From positions 1-40,354 of the forward strand of contig JASHPT010000021.1 of the NCBI GenBank assembly GCA_030037955.1: a stretch of 40,354 nucleotides of DNA, in the 5' to 3' direction. Shown here piece after piece: positions 8,521 to 15,898 of this stretch (position 1 is its first letter; each line of letters opens with the position of its first letter). The position numbers and the translations under genes were made by a program. The notes under the pieces were generated by a model that was given only the letters and a program-made list of their open reading frames with translations, was not told where the DNA came from and searched no databases. The DNA is from Thermoplasmata archaeon (GTDB lineage: Archaea; Thermoplasmatota; Thermoplasmata; Lutacidiplasmatales; UBA184).

Positions 8521-9005
8521 CCAAGACATCCTCGCGGATACGCGCCCTCGGCAGCTACGACGAGCTGGCGGCTGAGCTCGGGGTTGCCGAGGCCTTCCTC
8601 GCGACCCATCCGGCGGAGCAGGCGCTCCTCCGGCGGCTGACCCACGAGATCTTTCTCGCCAACAGCGAGATCGCCTCGCCGGTGCCCCTCCCGGAGACGG
8701 CCCGTCGGATCGAGTCCCGGCACGTCGAGCGGCTGGAGGCGGACGCCGACCGGCTCTCGGCGACGCTGGACCCGCTCCGGTCCTTCGTCCTTCCGCGCGG
8801 GAGTCCGGGGGCGGCTCATCTGCAGCTGGCGAGGACCCTCGCCCGGCGCGCCGAGCGGGAGCTCTGGGGGCTGCACGCTGAGCAGCCGGTCCGGGACCCG
8901 CTGCTCCAGTGGGCGAATCGTCTGAGCTCGCTCCTGTTCGCGCTCGCCCTCGCGATCAACCGCTCCGAGGGCTTCGAGGAGATTCCGCCCGATTACACCG
9001 TCTGA
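8457..9005 (+). CDS. PduO-type ATP:cob(I)alamin adenosyltransferase (start unclear)
   Basis: Translation from 8457 gives the family opening TRLYSRSGDHGETRLSGG, then SSRIRALGSYDELAAELG, and later FVLPRGSP and ARTLARRAER, ending about 183 codons on. PduO enzymes transfer the adenosyl group of ATP to cob(I)alamin to make coenzyme B12. The ATP-binding N-terminal loop and the Arg-rich helix are present. The frame is open only back to the stop at 8370-8372, and no ATG, GTG or TTG occurs between that stop and the conserved N-terminus. The N-terminus is therefore missing, non-canonical or shifted from the upstream zinc-ribbon frame. The gene lies 24 nt before the YchF-type GTPase on the same strand. 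Confidence 0.75.
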   Translation, partial: TRLYSRSGDHGETRLSGGSRVTKTSSRIRALGSYDELAAELGVAEAFLATHPAEQALLRRLTHEIFLANSEIASPVPLPETARRIESRHVERLEADADRLSATLDPLRSFVLPRGSPGAAHLQLARTLARRAERELWGLHAEQPVRDPLLQWANRLSSLLFALALAINRSEGFEEIPPDYTV

Positions 9006-9029
9006 CCGATCCCGGCGCGGGGGAAGAGC

Positions 9030-10226
9030 ATGGAGATCGGGATCGTCGGCAAGCCCAACGTGGGAAAATCGACCCTGTTCAACGCGATGACGCTCCTCGA
9101 CGCCACGATGGCGCCGTATCCGTTCACAACGGTGAAACCCAACCGGGGGGTGGCGGCGGTTCGGGTACCCTGCCCCCATGTGGAGCGGGGGACCGCCTGC
9201 ACGCCGGGCAATGCGGCGTGCCGGAACGGCGTCCGGTGGGTCCCGGTCGCGCTCGTCGACGTGGCGGGGCTCGTGCCCGGAGCCCACGCCGGGAAAGGCC
9301 TGGGCAACCAGTTCCTCAACGACCTGAGCGTCGCCGACGGCTTCATCCAGGTCGTGGATGCGTCCGGCGCCACCGATGCCGAGGGGAATCCGGTTCCGGC
9401 CGGCTCGGTGGACCCGGCGACCGAGGTGGACTGGCTCGGGGACGAACTCGCGTACTGGGTGGCCGGCCTGATCGAGAAGGAGTTCGACCGTCAGGTCCGC
9501 AAGGCCGAGCTCGAAGGAGCCAAGATCGAGGAGTACCTCGAGCACCGGCTGACGGGGCTCAAGATCTCGGCCGGATCGATCCAGACCGCCCTCCGCGAGG
9601 CGCCGATCGACCGGACCCGGCCGTCCCGATGGTCGGCGGAGGACCTGCTCCAGCTGTCCCGAGTGCTCTTGACCGCAGCGAAGCCCCGTTCCGTCGCCCT
9701 GAACAAGTGCGACCGCATCGGGAACGACCGGGCCGACCAGCTGGCCGCGGCCATCGCGCCCGTGCCCGCGACGCCGACGAGCGCGGAGGCGGAACTCACC
9801 CTCCGGCGGGCCGCCCGGGCCGGGCTCGTGACCTACGCACCGGGGGACCCCGGGTTCTCGGTGCTCGAGGCCCGTCGTCTGTCTCCTCCGCAGGAGAAGG
9901 CCTTGCATGAGATTCAGGCGCTGCTCCAGCGATGGGGAAGCACGGGCGTCCAAGCGCTGCTCGAATCCGAAGTCTTCGGACGGCTTCGCCAGGTCGCGGT
10001 GTTCCCGGTAGAGGATGAGACCCACTGGACGGACTCCCGGGGACGGGTGCTTCCGGACGCATTCCTGGTGCCCGCGGGTACCCCAGTTCGGGCCGTCGCA
10101 TACCGGGTCCACAGCGAGCTCGGAGAGCACTTCGTACGAGCCATCGATGGGCGGACGCATCGCGCGCTCGCGGCGGACCATCCGGTCGAGGCCGGATCTG
10201 TGCTACGGATCGTCGCCCGGCGGTAG
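9030..10226 (+). CDS. YchF/OBG-type GTP/ATP-binding protein with TGS domain
   Basis: 398 residues from ATG, preceded by GGGGGAAG. The P-loop is GKPNVGKST (residues 7-15), the switch region YPFTT lies near residue 30, DVAG near 90 and NKCD near 227. The last 75 residues form a TGS-like domain. The 398-residue length, the Cys-containing insertion (CPHVERGTAC) and the helical insert between G3 and G4 match the archaeal branch of the OBG/YchF family. These proteins associate with ribosomes or RNA, and some family members prefer ATP. The neighbouring convergent operon ends 14 nt away. The family call is firm; nucleotide preference is not visible. Confidence 0.92.
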   Translation: MEIGIVGKPNVGKSTLFNAMTLLDATMAPYPFTTVKPNRGVAAVRVPCPHVERGTACTPGNAACRNGVRWVPVALVDVAGLVPGAHAGKGLGNQFLNDLSVADGFIQVVDASGATDAEGNPVPAGSVDPATEVDWLGDELAYWVAGLIEKEFDRQVRKAELEGAKIEEYLEHRLTGLKISAGSIQTALREAPIDRTRPSRWSAEDLLQLSRVLLTAAKPRSVALNKCDRIGNDRADQLAAAIAPVPATPTSAEAELTLRRAARAGLVTYAPGDPGFSVLEARRLSPPQEKALHEIQALLQRWGSTGVQALLESEVFGRLRQVAVFPVEDETHWTDSRGRVLPDAFLVPAGTPVRAVAYRVHSELGEHFVRAIDGRTHRALAADHPVEAGSVLRIVARR

Positions 10227-10240
10227 CTACTGCCCCCGCG

Positions 10241-11209
10241 TCAGACCAGTTGGACCCCGACAGGAGCGGGCTTCGTGGCAAACGGGACGGCCCCGGCTCG
10301 GGCGAGCCGTCGGACGAGGTCGGCCTCCTGGCCCGGCCGGGCGAGTGCGACGATCGACCCACCGCCGCCGGCTCCGGTCACCTTCGCTCCCAACGCCGCC
10401 GGCCGTGCGGCCTCGATGAGGGCCTCGAGTCTCGGGTGCGACACGCCCACCGCCCGAAGCAGCTCCTGGTTCTGATCGAGCAGGTGGCCGGTTTCTCCCG
10501 CGTCCTCCCTCTCCATCGCGTGCAGCCCCGCCCGAGCGACCTCCGCGAAGCGGCGGAGGAGCTCGGGGCCCTCCGGCGACGCGAACTTCTCGCCGACGGC
10601 GCGGACCTTCGGCCCCGTGTCTTTCGGAAGCCCGGAAAACGCCACGACCCAGACCCAGCCCGGGTCCCCGATCCGACGGACCGTCCAGCGGTCCGGGCCG
10701 GCGCCGACGGTCCAGAGCGGCTCCCCCACCGCCGCCACGTCGGTGTTCAGTGTCAGGTATCCCCCGGCGACCGCGGCGGAGGTATCGCCCGGGCTCCCGA
10801 CGCCCTGGGCCGTCCGCTCCACCGAGAACGCCTGCTGCGCCAACGTGGGTCGGTCCACGCCCCCGCGGGCCGCCCCGAAGCTCGCCGCCAGGCCGGCGAT
10901 GAACGCCGCCGAGGATCCCATGCCCGAGGCGCGCGGAATCCGGGAGACGACGGTCACGTCGAGCGGTTCTCCGCCGGCCCAAAGCTCCCGGATCGCCGCC
11001 TGCAGATAGGCGTTCGAGGCCGCGGACTCGGGATGCCCGTTGACACGCCACTCGGGGGCCGGTCGGATCGCCACCTGGGTGTAGACGTCGACGGCGAGCA
11101 GGACCTCGGGTTGAGCGCGGACCACCGCGTGTTCTCCAAAGAGGATGCATTTGCCCGGCGCCCGGGCGACGATGGGCAGGGCCCGGCCGGGGATCGCCGT
11201 GTCGTTCAT
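10241..11209 (-). CDS. Mevalonate kinase (GHMP kinase)
   Basis: 322 residues from ATG. The N-terminal APGKCILFGEHAVV motif, the ATP-binding loop IPRASGMGSSAA (near residue 92) and the C-terminal KVTGAGGGGSIVAL loop identify a GHMP kinase closest to mevalonate kinase. That enzyme phosphorylates mevalonate on the route to archaeal isoprenoid lipids. The start overlaps the trm56 stop by ATGA, so translation is coupled. Some Thermoplasmatota instead use mevalonate 3-kinase. The glycine-rich ATP loop here argues for an active kinase, but site specificity (3- versus 5-OH) cannot be read from sequence alone. It is the last gene of the L44e operon. Confidence 0.88.
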   Translation of the reverse strand: MNDTAIPGRALPIVARAPGKCILFGEHAVVRAQPEVLLAVDVYTQVAIRPAPEWRVNGHPESAASNAYLQAAIRELWAGGEPLDVTVVSRIPRASGMGSSAAFIAGLAASFGAARGGVDRPTLAQQAFSVERTAQGVGSPGDTSAAVAGGYLTLNTDVAAVGEPLWTVGAGPDRWTVRRIGDPGWVWVVAFSGLPKDTGPKVRAVGEKFASPEGPELLRRFAEVARAGLHAMEREDAGETGHLLDQNQELLRAVGVSHPRLEALIEAARPAALGAKVTGAGGGGSIVALARPGQEADLVRRLARAGAVPFATKPAPVGVQLV

Positions 11210-11757
11210 CGGCGGTGCCTACGCGAGGGCGACACCACGCGCTTCCCCCGCGTCTGAGGTACGATCCGTTGCTCCGCGCCGCGGAACCGGGTCGCTGGCG
11301 GCTGCCCTCCGAGCCCGTGGAGAAGCACCGCCAGTGCCGCGACCTCGCTGTGCGGCTGGGAGCCGACAGCCACGTTCAGGTCGGCCGCCTGGAAGAGGCC
11401 GGGCGGCACTTTGGCTCCTCCCACGACGACCAGCACCGCACGGGCCCGTCGGAGGCGGGGAAGAACTCGCGACAGCGGTTCGCCGTACATCGTGAGATGG
11501 ACGACGACGCCGGGGAAATCCTGGACGACCGCCGTCCAGGCCGGCGCCCCGACGACCTCGAAGCGGCCGCCCCACTTCCGCACCACCGAGGCGACGCGGT
11601 CCGCGAGCTCCGGGTCGGGCGGGTGCAGGTACAGGCGGCCGGCGCCGAACGCCCGGGCCGTCAGGGCGACGTGCGTGGTGAGCCGGGGGTCCCGGCCCGG
11701 TCGATGGCCGACCCGGAGAACCGCGACGTCGCGTCGATTACGGCCCGGCGCGGGCAT
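11206..11757 (-). CDS. trm56: tRNA (cytidine(56)-2'-O)-methyltransferase Trm56
   Basis: 183 residues from ATG. The diagnostic segments of this archaea-specific SPOUT methyltransferase are present: RVGHRPGRDPRLTTHVALTA near the N-terminus, VVHLTMYGE (near 87), VVVGGAKVP (near 110) and NVAVGSQPHSEVAALAV (near 130). The last two form the knotted S-adenosylmethionine site. The enzyme methylates the ribose of C56 in the tRNA T-loop. It overlaps the upstream winged-helix gene by 20 nt and the downstream mevalonate kinase by 4 nt, placing it inside the translation operon headed by L44e. Confidence 0.95.
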   Translation of the reverse strand: MPAPGRNRRDVAVLRVGHRPGRDPRLTTHVALTARAFGAGRLYLHPPDPELADRVASVVRKWGGRFEVVGAPAWTAVVQDFPGVVVHLTMYGEPLSRVLPRLRRARAVLVVVGGAKVPPGLFQAADLNVAVGSQPHSEVAALAVLLHGLGGQPPATRFRGAEQRIVPQTRGKRVVSPSRRHRR

Positions 11758-12265
11758 GGAATCGCTCGATCCGGTGGCCCCGGTACTCCAGCTTGTCCGA
11801 GCGCTTGACGAGTCCCTTCAGTCGGGTCGACGACATCCCGAGCTGCTCCGCCACATCCGAAAAGAACCGGCCACCGTCGCCGACGGCCTCGTAGATCCTC
11901 TGCTCGAGCTTGGAGTATTCGCGGTCCTCCATGCTCGCGATCGCCAGGATCTCCGACACCTCGGCGAGGGGCGCGGTCGTGTTGATGTTGATCGTCCCGT
12001 AGTAGGTGTGGTAGCTCTTGTCCGGGGTCTTCCGACCTTCCCGCGCGACCCACCGGGTGTCGACGAGCTTGAGCTTCTCGAAGAGGGCGAGCACCTTGAG
12101 ACCGTCCTTGCCGAACTCCTGCTGGACATCGTCCGGGGTCAACCAGGTCTCGGACAGGCGCTGGAGCAGTTTGAGCTTGAGCGGGGTGTCGACGGCCCGG
12201 AGGACGGGCACGAGGTCACTGATCTCGTTCACGACCTTGATCCGATGCACGCCGGTCGCCATCAT
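11738..12265 (-). CDS. Archaeal winged-helix (ArsR-like) regulator
   Basis: 175 residues starting at one of two tandem ATG codons. Residues 20-75 look like a winged helix (LKLKLLQRLSETWLTPDDVQ, then a recognition-type helix). A second helical DNA-binding-like unit is at about 125-170 (RIYEAVGDGGRFFSDVAEQLG). The middle segment (SYHTYYGTININ) is beta-rich. The overall form fits the conserved archaeal ArsR-like regulators found in trm56 neighbourhoods. It sits between Nop10 (30-nt gap with a GAGAG-type leader) and trm56 (20-nt overlap). A DNA target is not visible, and an RNA-binding role within this RNA operon cannot be excluded. Confidence 0.8.
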   Translation of the reverse strand: MMATGVHRIKVVNEISDLVPVLRAVDTPLKLKLLQRLSETWLTPDDVQQEFGKDGLKVLALFEKLKLVDTRWVAREGRKTPDKSYHTYYGTININTTAPLAEVSEILAIASMEDREYSKLEQRIYEAVGDGGRFFSDVAEQLGMSSTRLKGLVKRSDKLEYRGHRIERFHARAGP

Positions 12266-12295
12266 GCGCTCTCCTCTGCTCTCCCGCGGCGCAGC

Positions 12296-12466
12296 TTACG
12301 GTGGCCCCGAGACCGCCACCAAGGCGCGCCGATACTTCCCCCAACGGTCCTGCGGGGAAAAGCGCGCCGGGTGGGGGGTCCGGGTCGGCTGACCATCGAC
12401 GGGACAGGTGGCCGACAGCGTGTAGCGGCCACAGACCCTGCAGAGGTGGAGCAGCGAATCCGTCAT
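12296..12466 (-). CDS. nop10: H/ACA ribonucleoprotein subunit Nop10
   Basis: 56 residues. Nop10 is a small component of archaeal H/ACA particles, which guide pseudouridylation of rRNA. The zinc ribbon CRVCGRYTL...CPVDG is visible; its fourth ligand position is Asp (CPVD) rather than the usual Cys, so the metal site is altered. The family segment HPARFSPQDRWGKYRR follows. ATGA couples its start to the end of aIF2-alpha, a classic archaeal gene order (L44e, S27e, aIF2-alpha, Nop10). Length is normal for the family. Confidence 0.95.
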   Translation of the reverse strand: MTDSLLHLCRVCGRYTLSATCPVDGQPTRTPHPARFSPQDRWGKYRRALVAVSGPP

Positions 12467-13239
12467 GCGCGTGCGAAGGTCCCTTGGCCACCGGTCTTCG
12501 AGATCTTGGCGATGGCCGCCTCGGTCGCCTTCTTGAGCACCTCCTCCACCTGCTTGTACTGCGTCCCGGTCACCTGTACCCGGTACCGGGGGGCGCCAAC
12601 GTACTGCACGGTCACGGAGTCGGGGTCGACCTCCTCCGCGGCCTTGAGCGCACTCCGGACATCCGCGACCCCGTCCGATGAGGTCGACGAGACCTCGAGC
12701 GTACCGCTGATCGTGACCTTCGGCGGAGTGAGGTTCTCTTCCGCGACCTTCAGGAATGCCGAAACCCAGGCCGCCTTGCCATACTGGCTCGAGAATCTCT
12801 TCGGGTCGGCCGACGCGACCTCGAACGCATGGAAGAGGCTTCCGTGGTCCTCGACCAGCTTCTCGGCAAAGGCCCCGTAGGTCGCCTCGACCTCGAGCTT
12901 CAGCGACTTCGCGACGGTCGCAAGCAGGCGCTGGGCGCGCTGTTCGTTCTTCCAGCTCTGTACCTTCTCGCGTCGCTGGTGCTCGTTGATCCGCTTGAGC
13001 GAGAGGTCGACCTGGCCCTTCGCCGTGTCGATGTGCAGGACGCGCCCGACGATCTTCTGGCGCTCCCGAATGTGGTCCCGGATGTACTTGACCCACCCGG
13101 TGGCGACCTCGGACAGGTGGATGAACGCCTCCCGATTCGCGTACTCGTCGAGCGTCACGAAGGCGCCGAAGTCCCGGATCTGCGTGACCGTGGCGACGAC
13201 GAGTTCTCCCTCGTCCGGGAACTCTCCCCGGAGTGGCAC
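12463..13239 (-). CDS. eif2a: Translation initiation factor aIF2, alpha subunit
   Basis: 258 residues from a GTG codon, 16 nt after the S27e stop and preceded by a GGGGGG tract. The N-terminal S1/OB domain is clear (GELVVATVTQIRDFGAFVTL), with the IHLSEVA and GQVDLSLKRI segments. A helical middle domain and an alpha/beta C-terminal domain follow. The factor joins aIF2-beta and aIF2-gamma to bring initiator tRNA to the small ribosomal subunit. Length and domain order are normal. Confidence 0.96.
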   Translation of the reverse strand: MPLRGEFPDEGELVVATVTQIRDFGAFVTLDEYANREAFIHLSEVATGWVKYIRDHIRERQKIVGRVLHIDTAKGQVDLSLKRINEHQRREKVQSWKNEQRAQRLLATVAKSLKLEVEATYGAFAEKLVEDHGSLFHAFEVASADPKRFSSQYGKAAWVSAFLKVAEENLTPPKVTISGTLEVSSTSSDGVADVRSALKAAEEVDPDSVTVQYVGAPRYRVQVTGTQYKQVEEVLKKATEAAIAKISKTGGQGTFARA

Positions 13240-13255
13240 CCGATGCGCCCCCCGT

Positions 13256-13435
13256 TCAGGCAGCGGCCGTGGCCACGCGGACGAACGATCCTCGCAACTG
13301 CGCTTTTCCGCCGGTCGGCGTCGCGAGCGTTGCCCCGCAGACGACGCAATTGACCGTCGTCGCCGGTCGGCTGAAGATGGTCTGCTCCCCCGAGCAGTCG
13401 GGACACTTCACGACCCAGAACGGAGCGGCGGTCAT
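13256..13435 (-). CDS. rps27e: Ribosomal protein S27e
   Basis: 59 residues from ATG. The four zinc-binding Cys are in two CxxC pairs (VKCPDCSG and VNCVVCGATL), and the GGKAQLRG segment is typical of S27e. It is a small-subunit ribosomal protein. It begins 11 nt after L44e ends and is followed by aIF2-alpha, the standard archaeal order. Confidence 0.95.
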   Translation of the reverse strand: MTAAPFWVVKCPDCSGEQTIFSRPATTVNCVVCGATLATPTGGKAQLRGSFVRVATAAA

Positions 13436-13446
13436 GGATCCGGCGG

Positions 13447-13731
13447 TCACTCCACCTCGGTCAACTCGAAGCTGCTGGCCCGCCAGCCGACCGGCTGGAC
13501 GATGTACTTGCACTGTCGGCACCGGAAGCGAAGGAGCACCCGTCGGACGGCCTTCGCCCGGCCCTCGGGCTTCGGGCGCGGAAAGCCTCCGTACCCGCGG
13601 GTCGCGCGTCGAAACCGACGCTGTCCCCACTTGAGCTCGGAGGCGGGCTTCTTCTTGCCCTTCTCGACGTCATGCGGCGTATGCTTGTGGCATTTGGGGC
13701 AATAGGTCGAGATGACCTTCGGATAGTGCAT
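13447..13731 (-). CDS. rpl44e: Ribosomal protein L44e
   Basis: 94 residues from ATG. STYCPKCHKHTPHDVEKGKK opens the protein and RFRCRQCKYIVQP closes the zinc site, giving two CxxC pairs. GYGGFPRPKPEG lies between them. This large-subunit protein lies near the E site in archaeal ribosomes. It heads the minus-strand operon. A TATA box lies about 25 nt upstream of the ATG, so the transcript probably starts at or next to the start codon. Confidence 0.97.
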   Translation of the reverse strand: MHYPKVISTYCPKCHKHTPHDVEKGKKKPASELKWGQRRFRRATRGYGGFPRPKPEGRAKAVRRVLLRFRCRQCKYIVQPVGWRASSFELTEVE

Positions 13732-13754
13732 GGGCGGGCGCGGATGTCTGGTCC

Positions 13755-13761
13755 ATATATA
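13755..13761 (-). promoter_or_regulatory. TATA box of the L44e operon
   Basis: ATATATA lies 24-30 nt upstream of the L44e ATG on the minus strand, inside GC-rich DNA. Archaeal TATA boxes sit about 25 nt before the transcription start, so the operon transcript is predicted to be leaderless or nearly so. Confidence 0.7.
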
Positions 13762-13912
13762 GGGTTGGGGAGGCGCGGCCGAATTTCTCGCCGGTGGGGC
13801 GCCTCCGGAGGCTCCCAGGAACGCTCGGCCACGCACCCGGTGTCGCGTCGGACGCCGGGGGACGCTCCGACGCCTCGTTGCGGGCCGTTCTGACGAGCGC
13901 GCAGGGTCAGCC

Positions 13913-13920
13913 TTTATGTA
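13913..13920 (+). promoter_or_regulatory. Probable TATA box of the L1-L10-L12 operon
   Basis: TTTATGTA is the only AT-rich hexamer-sized block in the region and lies about 40-47 nt before the L1 ATG. It would place the transcription start near 13940, leaving a short leader with a GAGG Shine-Dalgarno sequence at 13952-13955. Confidence 0.5.
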
Positions 13921-13959
13921 GGGGGGCCTTTTCGGCGGCCTCACCTCCCTCGAGGAAAG

Positions 13960-14598
13960 ATGGCGGATCGCACGGCGGTCGACGTGGTAACGGAGGCACT
14001 GTCCAAATCGCCGGAACGCAAGTTCCCGGAGACGGTCGACGTCTCGATCAACCTCAAGGACCTCGACCTTTCGGTACCAAAGAACCGGATCGAAGAGGAG
14101 CTGGCGCTGCCGAAGGGACGCGGCAAGACCCCGACGGTGGCGGTCTTCGGGACGCCCGAGATGTGCGCGAAGGTACGCGGCGTTGCCGACCGCGCCATTC
14201 CCCCCGGGGAGATGGACGACCTGTTCTCGAACAAGAGGGCCGCAAAGAAACTGGTCGAGGAGATCGACTTCTTCCTGGCCGAAGCGCCCCTGATGCCCAC
14301 GATCGGAAAGCGACTGGGCGTCGTGCTCGGTCCTCGCGGCAAGATGCCGCGGCCCGTCCCCCCGGGCAGCGACCCCTCGAACCAGATCCAGGCGCTCAAG
14401 CGTTCGATCCGGGTGCGGTCGAAGGGCAACCGGACGTTCCATGCCGCGGTCGGCACGCGGACAATGCCGGCGGCCGACCTCGCCCAGAACATCGATGCGT
14501 TGCTGGCGCGCGTCGTCGGCAAACTCGAACGGGGTCGGAGCAACATCGAGTCGGTGTACGTCAAGACCACGATGGGCCCGGCGATCCGGCTCTGGTAG
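13960..14598 (+). CDS. rpl1: Ribosomal protein L1 (uL1)
   Basis: 212 residues from ATG, preceded by GAGG at 5-nt spacing. The family segments KFPETVDVSINLKDLDLS, GKRLGVVLGPRGKMPRP and the C-terminal IESVYVKTTMGPAIRL are present. L1 binds 23S rRNA to form the mobile L1 stalk, and in archaea it can repress its own mRNA. L10 follows 12 nt later. L11, often upstream of L1 in archaea, is absent here; the L44e operon diverges instead. Confidence 0.97.
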   Translation: MADRTAVDVVTEALSKSPERKFPETVDVSINLKDLDLSVPKNRIEEELALPKGRGKTPTVAVFGTPEMCAKVRGVADRAIPPGEMDDLFSNKRAAKKLVEEIDFFLAEAPLMPTIGKRLGVVLGPRGKMPRPVPPGSDPSNQIQALKRSIRVRSKGNRTFHAAVGTRTMPAADLAQNIDALLARVVGKLERGRSNIESVYVKTTMGPAIRLW

Positions 14599-14610
14599 AG
14601 GGGGATCACG

Positions 14611-15480
14611 ATGCCCGGCCGCTCGACCGTTCCTCCGGAGAAAGTCGCCCGGGTCGGTGCGCTCCGGCAGATGGTTCTGGACCACCCGGTGACCGCCCTG
14701 GTCGCGATCCGCGGGGTGCCGGCGGCCGCGCTCCAGAAGATGCGGAAGGACCTGCTGACGCGGGGCCATCCGCTCGTGGTCGCGCCGAACAGCGCGATCC
14801 GGCATGCCCTCGAAGCGGCCGCGAAGGACCGGCCGGCCCTGATGCCGCTCCTCGACTACGTGACGGACCAGACCGGCCTCATCGCCGCGGACGGGAACCC
14901 GTTCTCGCTCTATCAGGAGCTCCGGCAGACGCGGTCGCCCACGCCGGCCCGGGGGGGCTCGATCGCTCCGAATGACATCCTCGTGCCGGGGGGCGAGACG
15001 CCGTTCCGGCCCGGGCCGATCGTCGCCGAACTGCAGCACGCCGGCTTCCCGGCCGCGATCGAGAAGGGGAAGGTCGTACTGAAGAAGGACGCCGTTGTCG
15101 CCAAGGCGGGGGAGGTCATCTCCGCCGAGAAGGCCAACCTCCTGACCCGGCTCAATATTCTGCCGCTCGAGGTCGGCCTCGACCTCCGTGCGGCCGTGGA
15201 GCGCGAGACGTTCTACGCGCCGAGCGTGCTCGCGGTCGACCTCGACCAGCAGCGGGGCCAGTTGGCCCGGGCCTACCGGAGCGCGCTCGCGCTCGCGGTC
15301 GAGCTCGAGTACTTCACGCCGGAGACGATCCCGATCCTGATGTCGCGGGCCTACCGGGGGGCCATCGCCCTCGCGGTCGAGTCGGCCTACCCGACCTCGA
15401 AGAGCCTTCCCGAGATCTTCGCCCGCGCCTACCGCGAGGCGAAGGCGCTTCAAGCCCTGACAGGTGCCCCAGCATCCTAG
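14611..15480 (+). CDS. rpl10: Ribosomal protein L10/P0 (uL10), short C-terminus
   Basis: 289 residues from ATG. The rRNA-binding N-terminal domain (LVAIRGVPAAALQKMRKDL) and the central P0 domain (IAPNDILVPGGETPFRPGP) are clear, followed by helices that bind L12 dimers. The protein ends at ALTGAPAS and lacks the charged tail ending in a GLG.LFG-like motif that most archaeal L10 proteins share with L12. It is therefore shorter than the usual 310-350 residues. The stalk base should still form. Twenty-one nt separate it from L12. Confidence 0.95.
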   Translation: MPGRSTVPPEKVARVGALRQMVLDHPVTALVAIRGVPAAALQKMRKDLLTRGHPLVVAPNSAIRHALEAAAKDRPALMPLLDYVTDQTGLIAADGNPFSLYQELRQTRSPTPARGGSIAPNDILVPGGETPFRPGPIVAELQHAGFPAAIEKGKVVLKKDAVVAKAGEVISAEKANLLTRLNILPLEVGLDLRAAVERETFYAPSVLAVDLDQQRGQLARAYRSALALAVELEYFTPETIPILMSRAYRGAIALAVESAYPTSKSLPEIFARAYREAKALQALTGAPAS

Positions 15481-15501
15481 AGGAACCACGGAGGAAGAAC
15501 G

Positions 15502-15813
15502 ATGGAGTACGTGTACAGCGCCCTGCTGCTCAACGCCGCCGGAAAGCCGATCGACGAGAAGGGGATCTCGAGTGTACTGACGGCCGCCGGCATCTCGCCG
15601 GATGCGGCCCGGGTCAAGGCGCTCCTGGCCTCGCTCGAGGGCGTCAACATCGCCGACGTGCTCGCGAAGGCGGAGACGGTCGCGGTGGCGGCCCCCGCGC
15701 CGGCGGCCGCCGAGAAGAAGGACGCTAAGGGCGAGAAGAAGGAAGAGAAGAAGGAAGAGAAGGGCGTCTCGGAGGAAGAGGCGGCCGAGGGACTCTCGGC
15801 GCTCTTCGGCTGA
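15502..15813 (+). CDS. rpl12: Ribosomal protein L12/P1
   Basis: 103 residues from ATG with a GGAGG ribosome-binding site (15489-15493). The N-terminal dimerisation domain ([18 protein letters not shown]) is followed by an Ala/Pro hinge, a Lys/Glu-rich stretch and the conserved C-terminal tail EGLSALFG that contacts translation factors. It forms the stalk with L10. Here only L12, not L10, carries the factor-binding tail. Confidence 0.96.
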   Translation: MEYVYSALLLNAAGKPIDEKGISSVLTAAGISPDAARVKALLASLEGVNIADVLAKAETVAVAAPAPAAAEKKDAKGEKKEEKKEEKGVSEEEAAEGLSALFG

Positions 15814-15856
15814 GGAGACCTTCAGGTTACCTCCAGCCGCCGTTCGCCTTAAGACC

Positions 15857-15880
15857 CTCCGCCGGGTTCTCCCGGCGGAG
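15857..15880 (+). terminator. Strong 10-bp hairpin between L12 and purF
   Basis: CTCCGCCGGG and CCCGGCGGAG pair perfectly around a TTCT loop, 43 nt after the L12 stop and 18 nt before the purF ATG. There is no clear U-tract behind it. It could end or trim the ribosomal transcript, or act as a 5' leader structure for purF. The pairing is certain; the role is an inference. Confidence 0.5.
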
Positions 15881-15898
15881 ACACCCGTTTCCTCGTCC

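Noticed and set aside
8265-10181. 638-codon minus-strand frame opposite PduO and YchF-type genes
   Set aside because: Composition is typical of antisense shadows in high-GC DNA. The plus-strand proteins are unmistakable.
15602-15898. Extended N-terminus for PurF
   Set aside because: The upstream part of this frame is an Arg-rich antisense-like shadow of L12. The nucleophile Cys must be near the true N-terminus, which fits the ATG at 15899.
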